Shown: positions 20,401-30,961 of the stretch, piece after piece | Layout: each line of letters begins with the position of its first letter | Numbering within the stretch: the first letter of the stretch is position 1 | NCBI GenBank assembly: GCA_016271365.2 | Contig: CM057450.1 | Location: 1,806,065,967-1,806,129,966 of the forward strand | Source: Neoceratodus forsteri | Taxonomy: Eukaryota > Chordata > Ceratodontiformes > Ceratodontidae | Length of the DNA: 64,000 bases | Direction: 5' to 3' | Translations under genes and position numbers: made by a program | The notes under the pieces: generated by a model | Database searches by the model: none | Told to the model about the DNA's origin: nothing | What the model saw: only the letters and a program-made list of their open reading frames with translations

Positions 20401-21304
20401 GGTAGACACTATCCATACTCAGGCCCACCTTCTGTCCAGTCACAGGAGGTTCATAGCCAGGTCAGTCCTTCTCCTCCTCGGGCTAATGGCGGCTGCCATT
20501 CTGACAGTCCCACTTGCTCTACTCCATATGAGGATCTCCCAATGTATGCTTCGGTTGCAGTGGAACCAGACCCTGGACAATCTAGACCAAGAGGTACCAG
20601 TTTCCAATCCCATGATCAGGGACTTGCAATGGTGGATGGTTCACAAGAACCTATGCCTGGGAGTTCACTTCAGCATCGATCCCCCCTCCCAGACATTAAC
20701 GACAGATGCATCAGGAGAAGGCTGGAGTACCCATCTAGGGTCTCACAGGACTCAGGGCAGCTGGTCCAAGTTCGAACAAAATCTGCACATAAATGTGCTC
20801 GAACTGAGAGCAGTCCTTTATGCACTTCAGGCTCTACACTTCCTTATCCTTCCCAATCATCTCCTCATACAGTCCGACAACATGTGTGTAGTCTGGTATT
20901 TCAACAATCAGGGAGGAACACATTCCTACCCTCTGTGTCGGGAAGCGATGAGAGTCTGGCTTTGGCCTACCCAACATCACCTTTACTTGACTGTGGTTCA
21001 CGTTCCAGGAGTGGAAAACACACTGGCGGACCAACTCAGTCGGTCATCAGCCAGGTCCCACGAATGGGAATTGGATCAGGAAGTCGTAAACAACATCGTT
21101 CAGCGATGGGGAACACATCAGATAGACCTCTTCGCTTCTCCCCAAAGCACAAAACTTCCTGCCTTCTGCTCGCTCTCTCCAGGACGAGATATTTTTTGGC
21201 GGGACGCTCTGTCTCTCACTTGGAGAGGCAGATTCATTTATGCTTTCCCTCCTAGTCCCTTAATTCTGAGTGTCCTGAACAAACTCAGATTGGAGGGAGC
21301 TTGA
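20354..21304 (+). pseudogene. DIRS E RT thumb and RNase H
   Basis: An unbroken 316-codon frame. The first part is the RT connection ('LDTAIGKAFLPLDRV', 'LLLLGLMAAAILTVPLALLH'). RNase H follows: 'LTTDASGEGWSTHLG' (first Asp, near 20695-20740), 'HINVLELRAVLYAL' (Glu), 'LLIQSDNMCVVWYFNNQGG' (Asp) and 'HVPGVENTLADQLSR' (last His/Asp region). A C-terminal 'IDLFASPQSTKLPAF' segment is conserved with B and C. This is the best preserved coding block of element E. RNase H removes the RNA strand during cDNA synthesis. Confidence 0.88.
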
Positions 21305-22515
21305 ATGATTCTCATCGATCCCTTCTGGCCCAGGCAGGTTTAGTTCTCTCTTCTGCAACAGTTTTCAGAGGAATCTCCACTTTCTCTTCCTGTGTCGCAA
21401 CAATTGTTGACCCAGGATCAGGGGACCCTTGTTTATCCAGGTCTCAAATCCCTTCATTTACATGCGTGGCTCCTGCAGACATAGCAAAGGCCTGCTTTGG
21501 AGTTTCTCCACTCGTAGCGGATATCTTGGTAGAAGCTAGAAAGCCTTCCACCAGGTCCACCTACGCCATGAAGTGGAAATGATTTTCTATTTGGGCTACC
21601 TCGAAAAACATTGAACCTTTCTCATGCCCAACCAATAAAGTCCTGGACTACATGCGTCACCTCTTCGATCTGGGTCTTAGCCATTCCTCAAAAGTCTGCA
21701 TGGCTGCTATTTCAGCCTACTATATTCCCTTGGGGACAGGACTTTTGCTCATTTGGATGTCTCCAAGACCTTCCTCGGAGGGGTTCTTCATTTGAGACCC
21801 CCCCCCATCTGCATTCCTGCCCATCCTTGGGACTTGAATTTCATTCTGGAGAAGCTTACCCTGCCTCCCTTCGAGCCAGCAGTTACAGCAGATTTAAAGT
21901 TCCTTTCTTGGAGGACACTCTTCCTAGTGACCATTACTTCTGCTGGGCGAATTTCCGAGCTTCAGGCCTTGATGTGCAAAATCCCACACTTGATTTTCCG
22001 CAAGGAATTTGTGGCTCTATGCACCAACCCTAAGTTTCTCCCTAAGGTGGTGGCTGAATCTATGCTGAATCAATCCATTAAGCTATCCCGCTTACTTTAC
22101 GCAACACTCCAGTCAAGGGGAGTACCTTTTGCATACTTTGGATGTTCATAGAATATTGAGATACTACACCACTTGGACTAAGGATCTCAGGAAAACTGAT
22201 CAGCTTTTTGTCTCTTTTGCTCACAAAAGAGAAGACAATGCTGTTTCTAGGCAATGCCTATCAAAATGGTTGGCTCATTGTATCACTTTCTGTTACGACA
22301 AGTACAACAAGACCCTACCGGGTCAAGTCCGAGGTCACTCCACCAGAGGAGTAGCTGCCTCTGCAGCTTGTTTCAAGAATGTGTCAGCGGCAGGCATCTG
22401 TGCAGCCACAACTTGGACTTCTGTCCATATCTTTACAGAACACTACAGTTTGGACATTGCCTCTCGCCATAGAGCAGGCTTCGGGTTGGCTGTCCTACAA
22501 GGTCTCCTTTCATGA
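21301..22515 (+). pseudogene. DIRS E tyrosine recombinase
   Basis: A recombinase in two frames. The N-terminal core-binding part holds 'ARKPSTRSTYAMKWK' followed by a stop near 21580. In a shifted frame 'FEPAVTADLKFLSWRTLFLV' precedes 'TSAGRISELQAL', where the Arg before Ile-Ser-Glu-Leu is the first catalytic Arg. From 22129, back in the first frame, come 'RGHSTRGVAAS' (His-x-x-Arg), 'ATTWTSVHIF' and 'TEHYSLDIAS', whose Tyr is the presumed nucleophile. All four catalytic positions are present; frameshifts alone disable it. This enzyme integrates the circular element. Confidence 0.87.
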
Positions 22516-22593
22516 GACCCTTTCAGTCTGAGGTTCCATGCTATGAATGACAGTCCCTCCTCCTGAGTACTTTTCCTTGTTCCAGACTGCTTG

Positions 22594-22712
22594 GGACTCA
22601 GTCCTATACATGAATACCTGCTGCAAGAGTCCTCTCGAAGTAAGATAGTACAGTTACGTAAGAACTTACCATAACAGTAGATCTTCGAGAGAGGCTCTTC
22701 TGAAATAGGCTG
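22594..22712. repeat. DIRS E internal complementary region
   Basis: The first half ('atgaatacctgctgcaagag', 'ctcgaagtaagatag') complements the left ITR start at 16702-16770. The second half ('accataacagtagatcttcg') complements the right end near 22980-23005. The middle reads 'acgtaagaacttaccataac'. Confidence 0.9.
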
Positions 22713-22824
22713 CTGCCCTCCATCCCCAAAGCTTTTTGGCTCCATTTCCATGGGGGGAATATCCTCTTCTCTGTCGTCTTGCCTCTTTTGCCCTTTGGCG
22801 AGAAATAACTAGAAGGAGGCATGG

Positions 22825-23022
22825 GGGAACGCCCCTTTATACTGACATCATATGACACTGGTCATCTGATGTGGGGGCGGTCCCCCACCAGAGACTGCTA
22901 GCTAGAAATTTTTCTGTGGGGTCCTGACGTATGGCGGGTCAGTCCTATATGTGAATACCTATTACAAGAGCCTCTCTCGAAGATCTACTGTTACGGTAAG
23001 TTCTTACATAACTGTACTTTTC
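22825..23022. repeat. DIRS E right terminal inverted repeat
   Basis: Inverted partner of 16702-16885, ending 'gttacggtaagttcttac'. It contains 'ggtcccccaccagagactgc' opposite 'gcagtctctggcgggggacc' of the left repeat. Confidence 0.9.
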
Positions 23023-23795
23023 TGTGGTGGCAGCAGCACATTGCAGATGAGTAATATTCTATTCAAATTGGAATAACTGGTTAGTGTGTGGAAAAAACAG
23101 AGAACAAGCTCAGTTAGAATTGGACCCGGTAATGTCACTCATGGCAGACCTGGAGTTCCTCTTAAAGAGATCACTTGTGATGTACTGCCAGCAACCCAAG
23201 TTCAGGAACAAGCCTAGGTCATCAGAGTGCTGGTGGAGGGAGGGAGATGGACTCTGCCATAATACTGTCACTTGAATGATCTCTGGTGGCATTGTAGGTA
23301 CTAGCAGCAGGAAGGATGTAGTTTAGCTCTGCACAGCGTCACACACAGCCGTGCACGTACGCTCATGAAGCCCATGCAGCTAGTGTCCTTTGAGGGCAGA
23401 AAAACTTGGCAGCTGTGGATGCTGTGCTATGTGGTGCTTTCAAACCTCACACGACCACCACTACTACAGGTACTGAATTCGGAGTGCACTGAAGGGTTTA
23501 GTAGAGCCCACTGGACACTGCTGCAAAGTGTAAGTCAAGGGGCAGCCTGGCTGGGATTTGGGGTGGCAGAGTTAGAAGATCACTAGAGAGGCTGAATGGA
23601 TGAGTGGTTCCTGACTAAGGACATAAACAGTAATTAAAATAGAAAAAAAAAACTTAGAGAAGTCAAGATTAGAACCAACTCAGGTTCTGCAGTTTATTGG
23701 CACAGAACTGAATGCATAGAGGGCAGAGCATATCTTCCTCAGGTAATGGCTTAATTTTTGATTCAGTATACAGCTTCTTTTCAGGTGTGCACCCA
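23023..23795. other. Unassigned DNA right of DIRS element E
   Basis: No gene recognised. Frames up to about 73 codons show no family motif. No sequence shared with the left flank of element E was found, consistent with integration without target duplication. Confidence 0.4.
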
Positions 23796-24445
23796 CAGAA
23801 CTGAAGGAGTCTTCCTAAGATTACTGGGCCTCATGTCCTCAACAACTACAGTGGTGGCATGGGTCAGGCTGAAAATGAGGGGAACTCAGCGGTACCTAAA
23901 AAAGTAGTGGTATCAAACAGCTGACCCACTAACAAAAAATATTACAGTACATTTACAGTTGATTAAAAACCCTACACTTTTGGTAAGAACTGAATCAGTG
24001 AAGAACAGTCATTCCCTTCTTGCAACCACAGCATTCATTTATGCTCACAATAGATGCCTCCCTCCTAGGATGGGGAGGGCACTTGGAAGAGAGATCAGTG
24101 ACCAGGATTTGTTCTCCAACAGAAAGAAGCATATCAACCACCTGGAGCTAAGAGCTGTATTTTTATCCATGTAGTCCTCTTCCTCCCTGGTAAGGGACCA
24201 AGGAGTGCAGATAAGGAAAGACAATACAACCACTGTGTATTACATAAATGGGGAGATGCCAGATTCTTAAAACATTGCAGGAAACCTTTGAAGATTTGAA
24301 ACCTGGCAATACAGTGAGAGTACATGGATATCTGTAGTACACCTGTCTGGGAAAGACAATATATTGACAGATTCTCTGAGCACTATGGTTCACATGATCC
24401 CATGACCTCTGAAACAAGTAGAATGTCCAGTACTCAGACCTTTCC
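23796..24445 (+). pseudogene. RNase H remnant of another DIRS element
   Basis: Scattered over frames: 'LRLLGLMSSTTTVVAWVRLK' (RT thumb-like, 23815-23875), 'TIDASLLGWGGHL' (first RNase H Asp, near 24045-24085), 'HINHLELRAVFLSM' (Glu, 24130-24174), 'RKDNTTTVYYINGE' (Asp, 24205-24255) and 'VVHLSGKDNILTDSLS' (24325-24385). The wording is closest to element C. Heavily decayed, with no ICR or ITR nearby. Confidence 0.75.
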
Positions 24446-24569
24446 ATAGATTACAAGTTATGGGTCTGAGCCGGAGGTGATGGGACCCTGCGGAAGCCAG
24501 AATTTTTCTGGCAGGGGCTGGTGGCACGAGTAGCCCCCAAGCACATACTGCTGGCATGTGCCTGCTGAT

Positions 24570-25020
24570 ATACAATGGTGTCTGCTTCCAGTTATTTGCT
24601 ACATTTATAGACCTTGAAATGCATTTGATATGTTTGAAGGGAATATTCTTCTGGAAATGTTATAGAAAAATGGATTGGAAAAATAAACTTTTAGAGATGA
24701 TCAAGATCCTGTATAGCAACATATATGTAAGAATTAGAACTGGTAGAGATGGATGCTTATCAAAACCTGTATGAATTGTTAGAGGGGTCAAGCAGAGTCC
24801 CTTGCTTGTCCTCTTTCTTTTCAGTATTTATATAAATGAAATTTTCAAACCAGCCTTGTATGTAATATGGATCCTCCTGAAGTTGGTCAGAGGGAGGTGC
24901 CACTTTTGTTATGTACTGATGATGTGATAATTAAGGCCTTAGCTCCAGTTGGGCTACAAAAGGCTTCAAAAATATTATCATGCAAATTGATGGAAATTAA
25001 AAATAAATAAGGAAAAATCT
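24570..25020 (+). pseudogene. LINE reverse transcriptase fragment, left half
   Basis: Broken frames carry RT-like blocks: 'LLEMIKILYSNIYVRIRTG' (24700-24750), a degraded 'GVKQSPLLVLFLFSIYINEI' (family pattern 'GvrQG.pLSPlLFnlyindl', 24785-24845), and 'LLLCTDDVIIKAL' (catalytic Asp-Asp box with Cys-Thr instead of the usual Ala/Tyr, 24905-24945). The copy is split by DIRS element B and continues at 30962. The clade is not assigned. Confidence 0.6.
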
Positions 25021-25026
25021 AAGATC

Positions 25027-25225
25027 TTCCTGGACATAAAGTCTCCACCACTCATTCACACTAATGGGATCTACGCCGGAGGCGCTAGGACCCAGCGGAA
25101 GCAAACATTTTGCAGGAGGGCCAGCACCAGAGATGGAACCACGAGGAGCGGTGCCGCGAGCCTCTGCTCGTGTGGCAATGACTATCTCGGCGTCGGCCCT
25201 CCAACCGCCTCAGTTCCTTTTTTCC
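25027..25225. repeat. DIRS B left terminal inverted repeat
   Basis: Inverted match to 30712-30930, including 'ctccaccactcattcacac', 'cgaggagcggtgccgcgagc' and 'gccctccaaccgcctcagt'. The two repeats are very similar, which suggests recent activity. Confidence 0.92.
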
Positions 25226-25620
25226 CGCCGTCGAGTGCGCTTCAGTGACGACGTCGCTCGCTGAGAGTCAAACTTCAAACTAGCAGCATAGTTTTCAGTT
25301 TATTATTTTGTAGTATTTTTCGAATAAAGCACCGCTTACGATAATTTATTCTTATCAAAGAAAGAAGTCTCAGCCTACATTGACGGGGTCAGGTGACGGT
25401 AGGGAAACTTCGTACGAAAGCTGTTAAGTCAGCCATGCTGGGTCCAGTCAGCCACCTTCTCCGGAAGGGGGGTCTGACAATGGACGGTCCAATGCCTGAG
25501 GGGATGGGCGGCCCCCTTGGAAGCATAAAAGTAAACGGTCCCATTCTCGGCACTGTTCAGCCTTGAGCTTCTCTTCGTAGGTCAAAAAAGAGAAGGCATC
25601 ACTCGAGGTCGCCCTCTGAT

Positions 25621-27162
25621 ATGTCTGCAGGTCGACAGTCGATCATTGGGGTCAGTTGCCGGTCTCCTCGTTCGGAGTCGCTGGTTTCTGGTGCTGGTCT
25701 CCGACCTCTTCGACATCAGAGCCCTTCCCTGCCTTCTGGTAGGGCTTCCGATGAGCAGTTTCATCAGTGGGCTGCTCTTATGGAGCAACGGGCTCAGAGG
25801 CTGGACCAGCTGCCTGGCCCAGTCACTCAGGGACCCTCTGGCTCTTTGGGGGATCGGGCAGGGCGATTGGGCCTCCCTAGTTGCGCGCCGGCCTCTTCGG
25901 TGCCGTTGACTCCGCGTTCAGGTGTTTTCCCCCCTCACATTGCTGCAGCGCAGGGAGCCACACCGATGCCTCTATCTCCTGGTATTCTACCTTCTTTTCC
26001 CTCAAATTCTAATTTTCGGGGCCCTGGGTTGATTTCAGCGCCATTGGTTTCGGTGGGTCGCTTGGCGCCATTTTCAGTGCTGGGGCACCTCCCAGCCCTG
26101 TCCTCGGCGCCGTCTTTGGTGCCGCTCTTGGTGCTGTGTGGCTTTTCTGCGCCGTTGAGTTTCTCTGTGCCATTTGGCCTTTTGGCACCGTCTTTGGTGC
26201 TGTGCGGCTTTTCGGCACCATGTTCTTCTTTGGCGCCATCTGCTTTGTCAGTGCCATGCCGCCTTTCGGCACCGTGCTCTTCTTCAGCGCCAAGGCCAGG
26301 CTTTTCTTCTACCAATCTTCAGGGCGTCCCCTCTTTGATTTCTTTTCCTTCCTCTTTTTCTGCTGATTTTCAATCCTTTCCTGTCCATGCAGTCCCTCCT
26401 GGACTGTCAGGAGATGATATTGAGCCTGACCCAGACCTTAGACTGGGTGATGATGTGGAAGGAGCAGGATCTAATCTTGTTACAGAGCCTGTGGTCGAAG
26501 ATCTGGCATTTAAGTCTCTGCTGAAAAATTTGAATTCCTGTCTTTCTCTCCAGACTATGGACATCGATGCTGGGAAGCTTTCAAGACTCCAATACCTTCA
26601 TGTTCCTGACATCCCTATGAATTTAAGTGCCCCGGTACAACCCTCCTTTGAGACCCTTTCTGAAATGGTGTGGAATAATCCTGCTCTCATTCCTTCTGTG
26701 GCTAAGTCCATAGATAGGAAGTATGCTGCTCCCAAGGATCAACCCATTTTGGCCTCCCAAGCCTTTGCAGATCCTATTGTAGCCTTGGCAGAGAATGATA
26801 AGGTTGTCCTTCCTCAGACTACTACAGCTCAACCAATAAACAAAGAATCTCATAAGATAGATACTTTAGGTAAGAGAGTCTTTGCTGCATCCTCCCTTGG
26901 TATGCGTATCTCCAGCTACCAGGGCTATTTCTCTCAATACGAGTATATTCTTTGGCATTCGCTCAAACAAATGGTTGAAGCTCTACCGGAGTCAGACACT
27001 AATTCAGAGCTTCTTCAAACCATAACTAGGGGCATTGAGTCTAGCAACCAACAGGTTAAAGCAGCTATGGATGCATTCAATACTGCCTCCCAAGCAGCGG
27101 CGGGCATTTGTATCCGCTGCCATTCCTGGCTGCACACTTTAGGTTTCACAAATGATGCCTAG
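25621..27162 (+). CDS. DIRS B gag (513 codons, then nonsense)
   Basis: The longest open frame in the window. The N-terminal half is Ser/Pro/Leu-rich and low in complexity, with repeated 'LCGFSAP'-type phrases encoded by recurring ggcgcc/ggcacc motifs (26040-26290). The C-terminal half holds the conserved gag block ('SSLGMRISSYQGYFSQYEY', 'TRGIESSNQQVKAAMDAFN'). TAG at 27160-27162 probably replaces a Gln codon, because the same frame runs on for about 50 more codons. A basic tail in a shifted frame follows ('FRGKGRGGFNKNQAPQ', 27340-27440). The first Met is at 25621; a start further upstream is possible. Function as structural protein is by analogy. Confidence 0.8.
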   Translation: MSAGRQSIIGVSCRSPRSESLVSGAGLRPLRHQSPSLPSGRASDEQFHQWAALMEQRAQRLDQLPGPVTQGPSGSLGDRAGRLGLPSCAPASSVPLTPRSGVFPPHIAAAQGATPMPLSPGILPSFPSNSNFRGPGLISAPLVSVGRLAPFSVLGHLPALSSAPSLVPLLVLCGFSAPLSFSVPFGLLAPSLVLCGFSAPCSSLAPSALSVPCRLSAPCSSSAPRPGFSSTNLQGVPSLISFPSSFSADFQSFPVHAVPPGLSGDDIEPDPDLRLGDDVEGAGSNLVTEPVVEDLAFKSLLKNLNSCLSLQTMDIDAGKLSRLQYLHVPDIPMNLSAPVQPSFETLSEMVWNNPALIPSVAKSIDRKYAAPKDQPILASQAFADPIVALAENDKVVLPQTTTAQPINKESHKIDTLGKRVFAASSLGMRISSYQGYFSQYEYILWHSLKQMVEALPESDTNSELLQTITRGIESSNQQVKAAMDAFNTASQAAAGICIRCHSWLHTLGFTNDA

Positions 27163-27439
27163 CAACAAGTCATGGCGTTGCCCTTCGATGGTGTGTATCT
27201 CTTCGGTCCTCAAGTAGAACAGGCTCTAGAGGCTACACAAAATACTAGGTCAGACATTAAATTGGCTCGACCTCCTCCTGCCCCCTCTCATGGGGTTGTT
27301 AAAAAAACACCAGTTTCATAACCGTCAGTCCTTTTGAGGCAAAGGTAGAGGAGGTTTTAATAAAAATCAAGCCCCTCAGCCTCAAAAGAAATCGCAACAG
27401 AAGGCGCAAGGACCCAAAGCGCCCAGTGCCGCCTTCTGA

Positions 27440-28353
27440 GTTTCTGGCCCAAGTCCCACCTCAGCTGCCCGAGGGGTACTTTTTGGTGGTGGGAGGTCAT
27501 CTGTCTCAATTCTACAACCAGTAGAAGCCCATAACTTTGGACAAATGGGTCCTTCGGGTAATCCACAAGGGGCATTCCCTCAGTTTTTCCGAGAAACCCT
27601 CCTGATTGTCTCCCCAAGTGGCAGCTGAAGCTGTCAATTCTTAAATCAGAGCTTCTCACCTCCAAAATACAAGGCCTTCTGAACAACAGGGCAGTGGAAG
27701 TAGTTCCGCTGGATCAACAGAACACAGGGTTCTACTCCCATTACTTTCTAGTTCCAAAGAAAACTGGGGGCATATGCCCCATTTTGGACCTCAGAAAGTT
27801 AAACAAGTTTCTTCCCAAAGAGAAATTCAAGATGATATCGTTAGGGACACTGTTACCCTTGTTTCATCAACACGACTGGCTAGCCTCCCTGGATATGCAG
27901 GATGCTTACCAACATATTCCTATTCATCCAAAGCATCACAAATACCTAATGTTTGTGGCTTTGGGACAGCATTATCAGTTCAGAGTCCTACCCTTTGGGC
28001 TATCCTCGGCGCCGCAAGTTTTTACAAAGTGTTGTGCAGTTCTCGCAGCGCATCTCAGAAAAGTCAGAATACAAGTGTTCCCATATCTGGATGATTGTCA
28101 TCTAGTGAGCCCTTCCAGGCAAGGAACTCTCGATGCCTTTGCCACGGCCTCAGATTTTTTCACATCCGTGGGAGTCCTGCTAAACCTCAAGAAATCACAG
28201 CTGCAGCCCTCCCAGAGGCTCCTTTTCATAGGAACTCTTCTGGACACCTCCTGTGCGAAAGCGTTTCTACCAGAGGACAGAAAGAGCAATATCCTACAGA
28301 TGGCCCGATGCATCAGACAGAACAGCTTGGTTCGCGCTATCTCGATTCAATGA
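27440..28353 (+). pseudogene. DIRS B reverse transcriptase
   Basis: The N-terminal marker reads 'LDKWVLRVIHKGHSLSF' (27537-27587), with a stop where the family has Trp. After disrupted sequence the frame is open from 27694: 'YFLVPKKTGGICPILDLRKL', 'SLDMQDAYQHIPI' (first catalytic Asp), 'HYQFRVLPFGLSSAPQVF', and an intact YLDD box at 28084-28095. 'GVLLNLKKSQL' and 'LLFIGTLLDT' follow. The frame stops at 28353 in the RT connection. Catalytic residues are all present. Confidence 0.87.
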
Positions 28354-29186
28354 ATGCTAGGTCTCATGGCATCCTCGGTGTTCACTGTATCCCTAGCACG
28401 CCTACACATGAGAACCTCTCAATGAATGATCTGTACTCAGTGGTCCCCAACCACTCACCCTCATTCTTTTCTCATCAAGGTGACAGAACCTCTGAAGAAG
28501 TCACTCACCTGGTAGTCACAAGAGGACAATCTTCTGGAATGGTATCCCTTTGCTCCGCTGGATCATCAGATTTCCATTACCATGGACGCGTCCCTAATGG
28601 GGTGGGGAGCTCACTGTCAGACTCTCCACACTCAAGGTACGTGGACTCAGGATGAGTCCCAGCTTCACATAAATGTCTTAGAAATGAGAGCCGTCCTTTA
28701 TGCAGTCCTGGATTTGAAGGACATTCTCCTTCACAAGAACATTCTCCTTCAAACGGAAAACACAGCAGTGATGTATTACATCAACAAGCAAAGCGGGGCT
28801 CACTCTTAACCCCTTATGCAGGGAAGCGATGAGAGTGTGGGAATGGTGCTTGGAGCACAAGGTTCTAATTCGAGCGGCCTACCTGCCGGGAGTGCAGAAC
28901 GAACTGGCAGACCGTCTCAGCAGAACAGAGACAGATCCTCACGATTGGTCTCTCAACTCAACCATAGTTCAGTCACTATTCGCAGATTGGGGAACTCCAG
29001 ACCTGGACCTTTTTGCATCCCCACTCAACACAAAACTGCCTCTCTTCTGCTCCAGAAATCCATGGCCTTTTTCTGTCAAGATGCGTTCAGGCTGCAGTGG
29101 ACAAAATGCTTTCTATACACCTTTCCGCCTCTTCCTCTAATTCAGAGGGTACTTCTCAAGTTCAAGTCCCTGGGAGCAAAATGATT
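28354..29186 (+). pseudogene. DIRS B RNase H domain
   Basis: 'ITMDASLMGWGAHC' (28573-28614) supplies the first Asp, 'HINVLEMRAVLYAV' the Glu and 'LLQTENTAVMYYINKQSGAHS' the third position, where Glu replaces the Asp seen in elements C and E. A frameshift near 28805 moves the rest to another frame: 'AMRVWEWCLEHKVLIRAAYL', 'LADRLSRTETD' and 'LDLFASPLNTKLPLFC'. It ends shortly before the recombinase frame. Confidence 0.85.
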
Positions 29187-29206
29187 CTCATTGCTCCCTT
29201 CTGGCT

Positions 29207-30385
29207 TTGGTAGATATGGTTTTCATTACTCAACAGTATGTCGGAAACCCCTTCGAAACTGCTTCTCCTTCAGACGAACCTTCTGACTCAGGGGCCTGTG
29301 GTCCATCCCAATCTGAGATCGCTTCACCTTCACGCTTGGCTCCTGAAGAGATAGAAGTGAACAGGTTCAATGTCTCCCACAGAGTTTCAGCTATTCTTTT
29401 GGCTGCGCGCAAGCCAGCCACTAGGAAAACTTACACAGCCAAATGGAAGCGTTTTTCGCTCTGGAGTGCAAAATCCTCTTTGAATCCTTTTTCCTGCCCA
29501 CCAAATAAAGTTCTAGAGTACCTTTTGGACCTCTCAAATTCAGGTGTGCAATACTCTACAGTCAAGATTCACCTTTGTGCCGTTTCAGCTTATCATGAGC
29601 CAGTACTTTCCTTGTCACTGGCTCAGTTACCCGTGGTTAAGAGGTTCCTTAAAGGAATTCTACATACCAGACCTCCTATCAGACGTCCGGTCGCAACCTG
29701 GGACATCAATCTTGTGCTAGACATGCTCACTCTAAAACCTTTCGAGCCTCTAGCTACCTGTGAGTTGAAATTCCTCACTTGGAAAACGGCCTTCCTGGTG
29801 GCCATGACCTCGGCCCGCAGGGTCTCTGAGATACATAACTTGGTCACAGACCCTCCGTACACTGTGTTTCATAAAGACAGAGTAGTTCTTAGGACTAATC
29901 CCAAGTTTCTTCCTAAGGTTGTTTCAGAATTCCATCTAAACCAACCTTTGATCCTTCCTACTTACTTTGTGAACTTCCAAAATGAAGGGGAGCATTCTCT
30001 TCATTCTTTGGCCATCAAAAGGGCTTTGCGTTTCTATTTAGAGAGGACAAAAGATTTTCGCAAAGCTCAACAACTGTTTGCTTCCTTCACCAAGACCTGG
30101 ATGGGTCAACCTGTCGCTATCTGATGCATTTCAGCATGGCTGGTGGCATGCCTTCGCCACTGTTATTCCATGGCACAGGTTAAGCTGGAGGGCAGAGTGT
30201 ACGCTCACTCTACTAGAGCGGTCATGGCATCCCTGGTGGAAATCCGCAATGTGCCCATTACAGATATTTGCAAAGCGGCCATCTGGTGCTCAGTGCATAC
30301 TTTCGTCAAACACCATGCCCTAGATGCCCATGGCAGACGACATGTTTCGTTTGGCAGAACCATCCTTAATGGACTTCTGTCCTAA
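29207..30385 (+). pseudogene. DIRS B tyrosine recombinase, one nonsense codon
   Basis: A single frame of about 390 codons broken only by TGA at 30122-30124. The core-binding domain includes 'AARKPATRKTYTAKWKRFSL'. The catalytic domain shows 'TSARRVSEIHNL' (first Arg), 'HSTRAVMAS' (His-x-x-Arg) and 'AIWCSVHTFVKHHALDA'. At the nucleophile position this copy has His (codon 30314-30316), where elements C and E have Tyr ('KHYSLD', 'EHYSLD'). The enzyme would therefore be inactive even if the stop were read through. Its start overlaps the end of the RNase H region in another frame. Confidence 0.9.
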
Positions 30386-30442
30386 ATCTGTGAGCTCTTG
30401 GTCTCTCCTGCCGCCCTCTCGGGGGATTATTAGCTCGGTACT

Positions 30443-30555
30443 CTCCCATTAGTGTGAATGAGTAGTGGAGACTTTATGTCCAGGAAGAAATGGAAATTAT
30501 GTACCTACCGTAATTCTTGATCTTCTTGGACGAAGTATCCACCACTCATTCACGT
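30443..30555. repeat. DIRS B internal complementary region
   Basis: 'ttagtgtgaatgagtagtgg' through 'tccaggaag' complements the left end at 25027-25070. 'cgtaattcttgatcttcttgg' through 'actcattcac' complements the right end at 30888-30940. Core: 'gtacctaccgtaat'. Confidence 0.92.
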
Positions 30556-30711
30556 GCCCACCCACCATCCCCCGAGCTCACCTCTGTTGTTGGTCTTCAC
30601 TCCCTCAATCTTTAGGCTGTGAAGACTTCTTTCTTGACCCTTCTTATACGGGTCTTTTGGACTAACTTATGTCTGGTTTTTGGTTAGGCTATCCTTCTAG
30701 GTTAGTTATGC

Positions 30712-30961
30712 TGCACTTCTTCGCGGGGAAACAAGGTACTGAGGTGGTTGGAGGGTCAATGCCGAGATAGTCATTGACGCACGAGCAGAGGCTCGTGGTG
30801 CCGCTCCTCGTGGCTCCATCTCTGGTGCCAGCCCTCCTGCAAAAAGTTTGCTCCCACTGGGTCCTAGCACCTCCAGCGTAGATCCCATTAGTGTGAATGA
30901 GTGGTGGAGACTTCATCCAAGAAGATCAAGAATTACAGTAGGTACGTAATTTCCATATCTT
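30712..30961. repeat. DIRS B right terminal inverted repeat
   Basis: Inverted partner of 25027-25225, extended at its outer end by 'aattacagtaggtacgtaat', which pairs with the ICR core. Confidence 0.92.

Larger units (their letters stand above)
16702..23022 (+). mobile_element. DIRS-type retrotransposon E, full length
   Basis: The order is left ITR, gag, RT-RNase H, tyrosine recombinase, ICR, right ITR, which defines DIRS elements. These replicate through an RNA and probably a circular DNA, and integrate by a tyrosine recombinase, leaving no target duplication. The left ITR matches the right ITR in inverted orientation over ~180 bp, and the ICR complements both ends. All three coding blocks carry frameshifts or stops, so this copy is not autonomous. 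Its ends differ from those of A, B and D, marking a separate lineage. Confidence 0.92.
25021..30961 (+). mobile_element. DIRS-type retrotransposon B, full length
   Basis: A 5.9-kb DIRS element with inverted ITRs (25027-25225 and 30712-30961), gag, RT, RNase H, tyrosine recombinase and ICR (30443-30555). Few lesions break the frames, so it is among the younger copies here. It interrupts a LINE RT that resumes on the far side. The ends and ICR match elements A and D. No target duplication is visible, as expected for recombinase-mediated integration. Confidence 0.93.
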
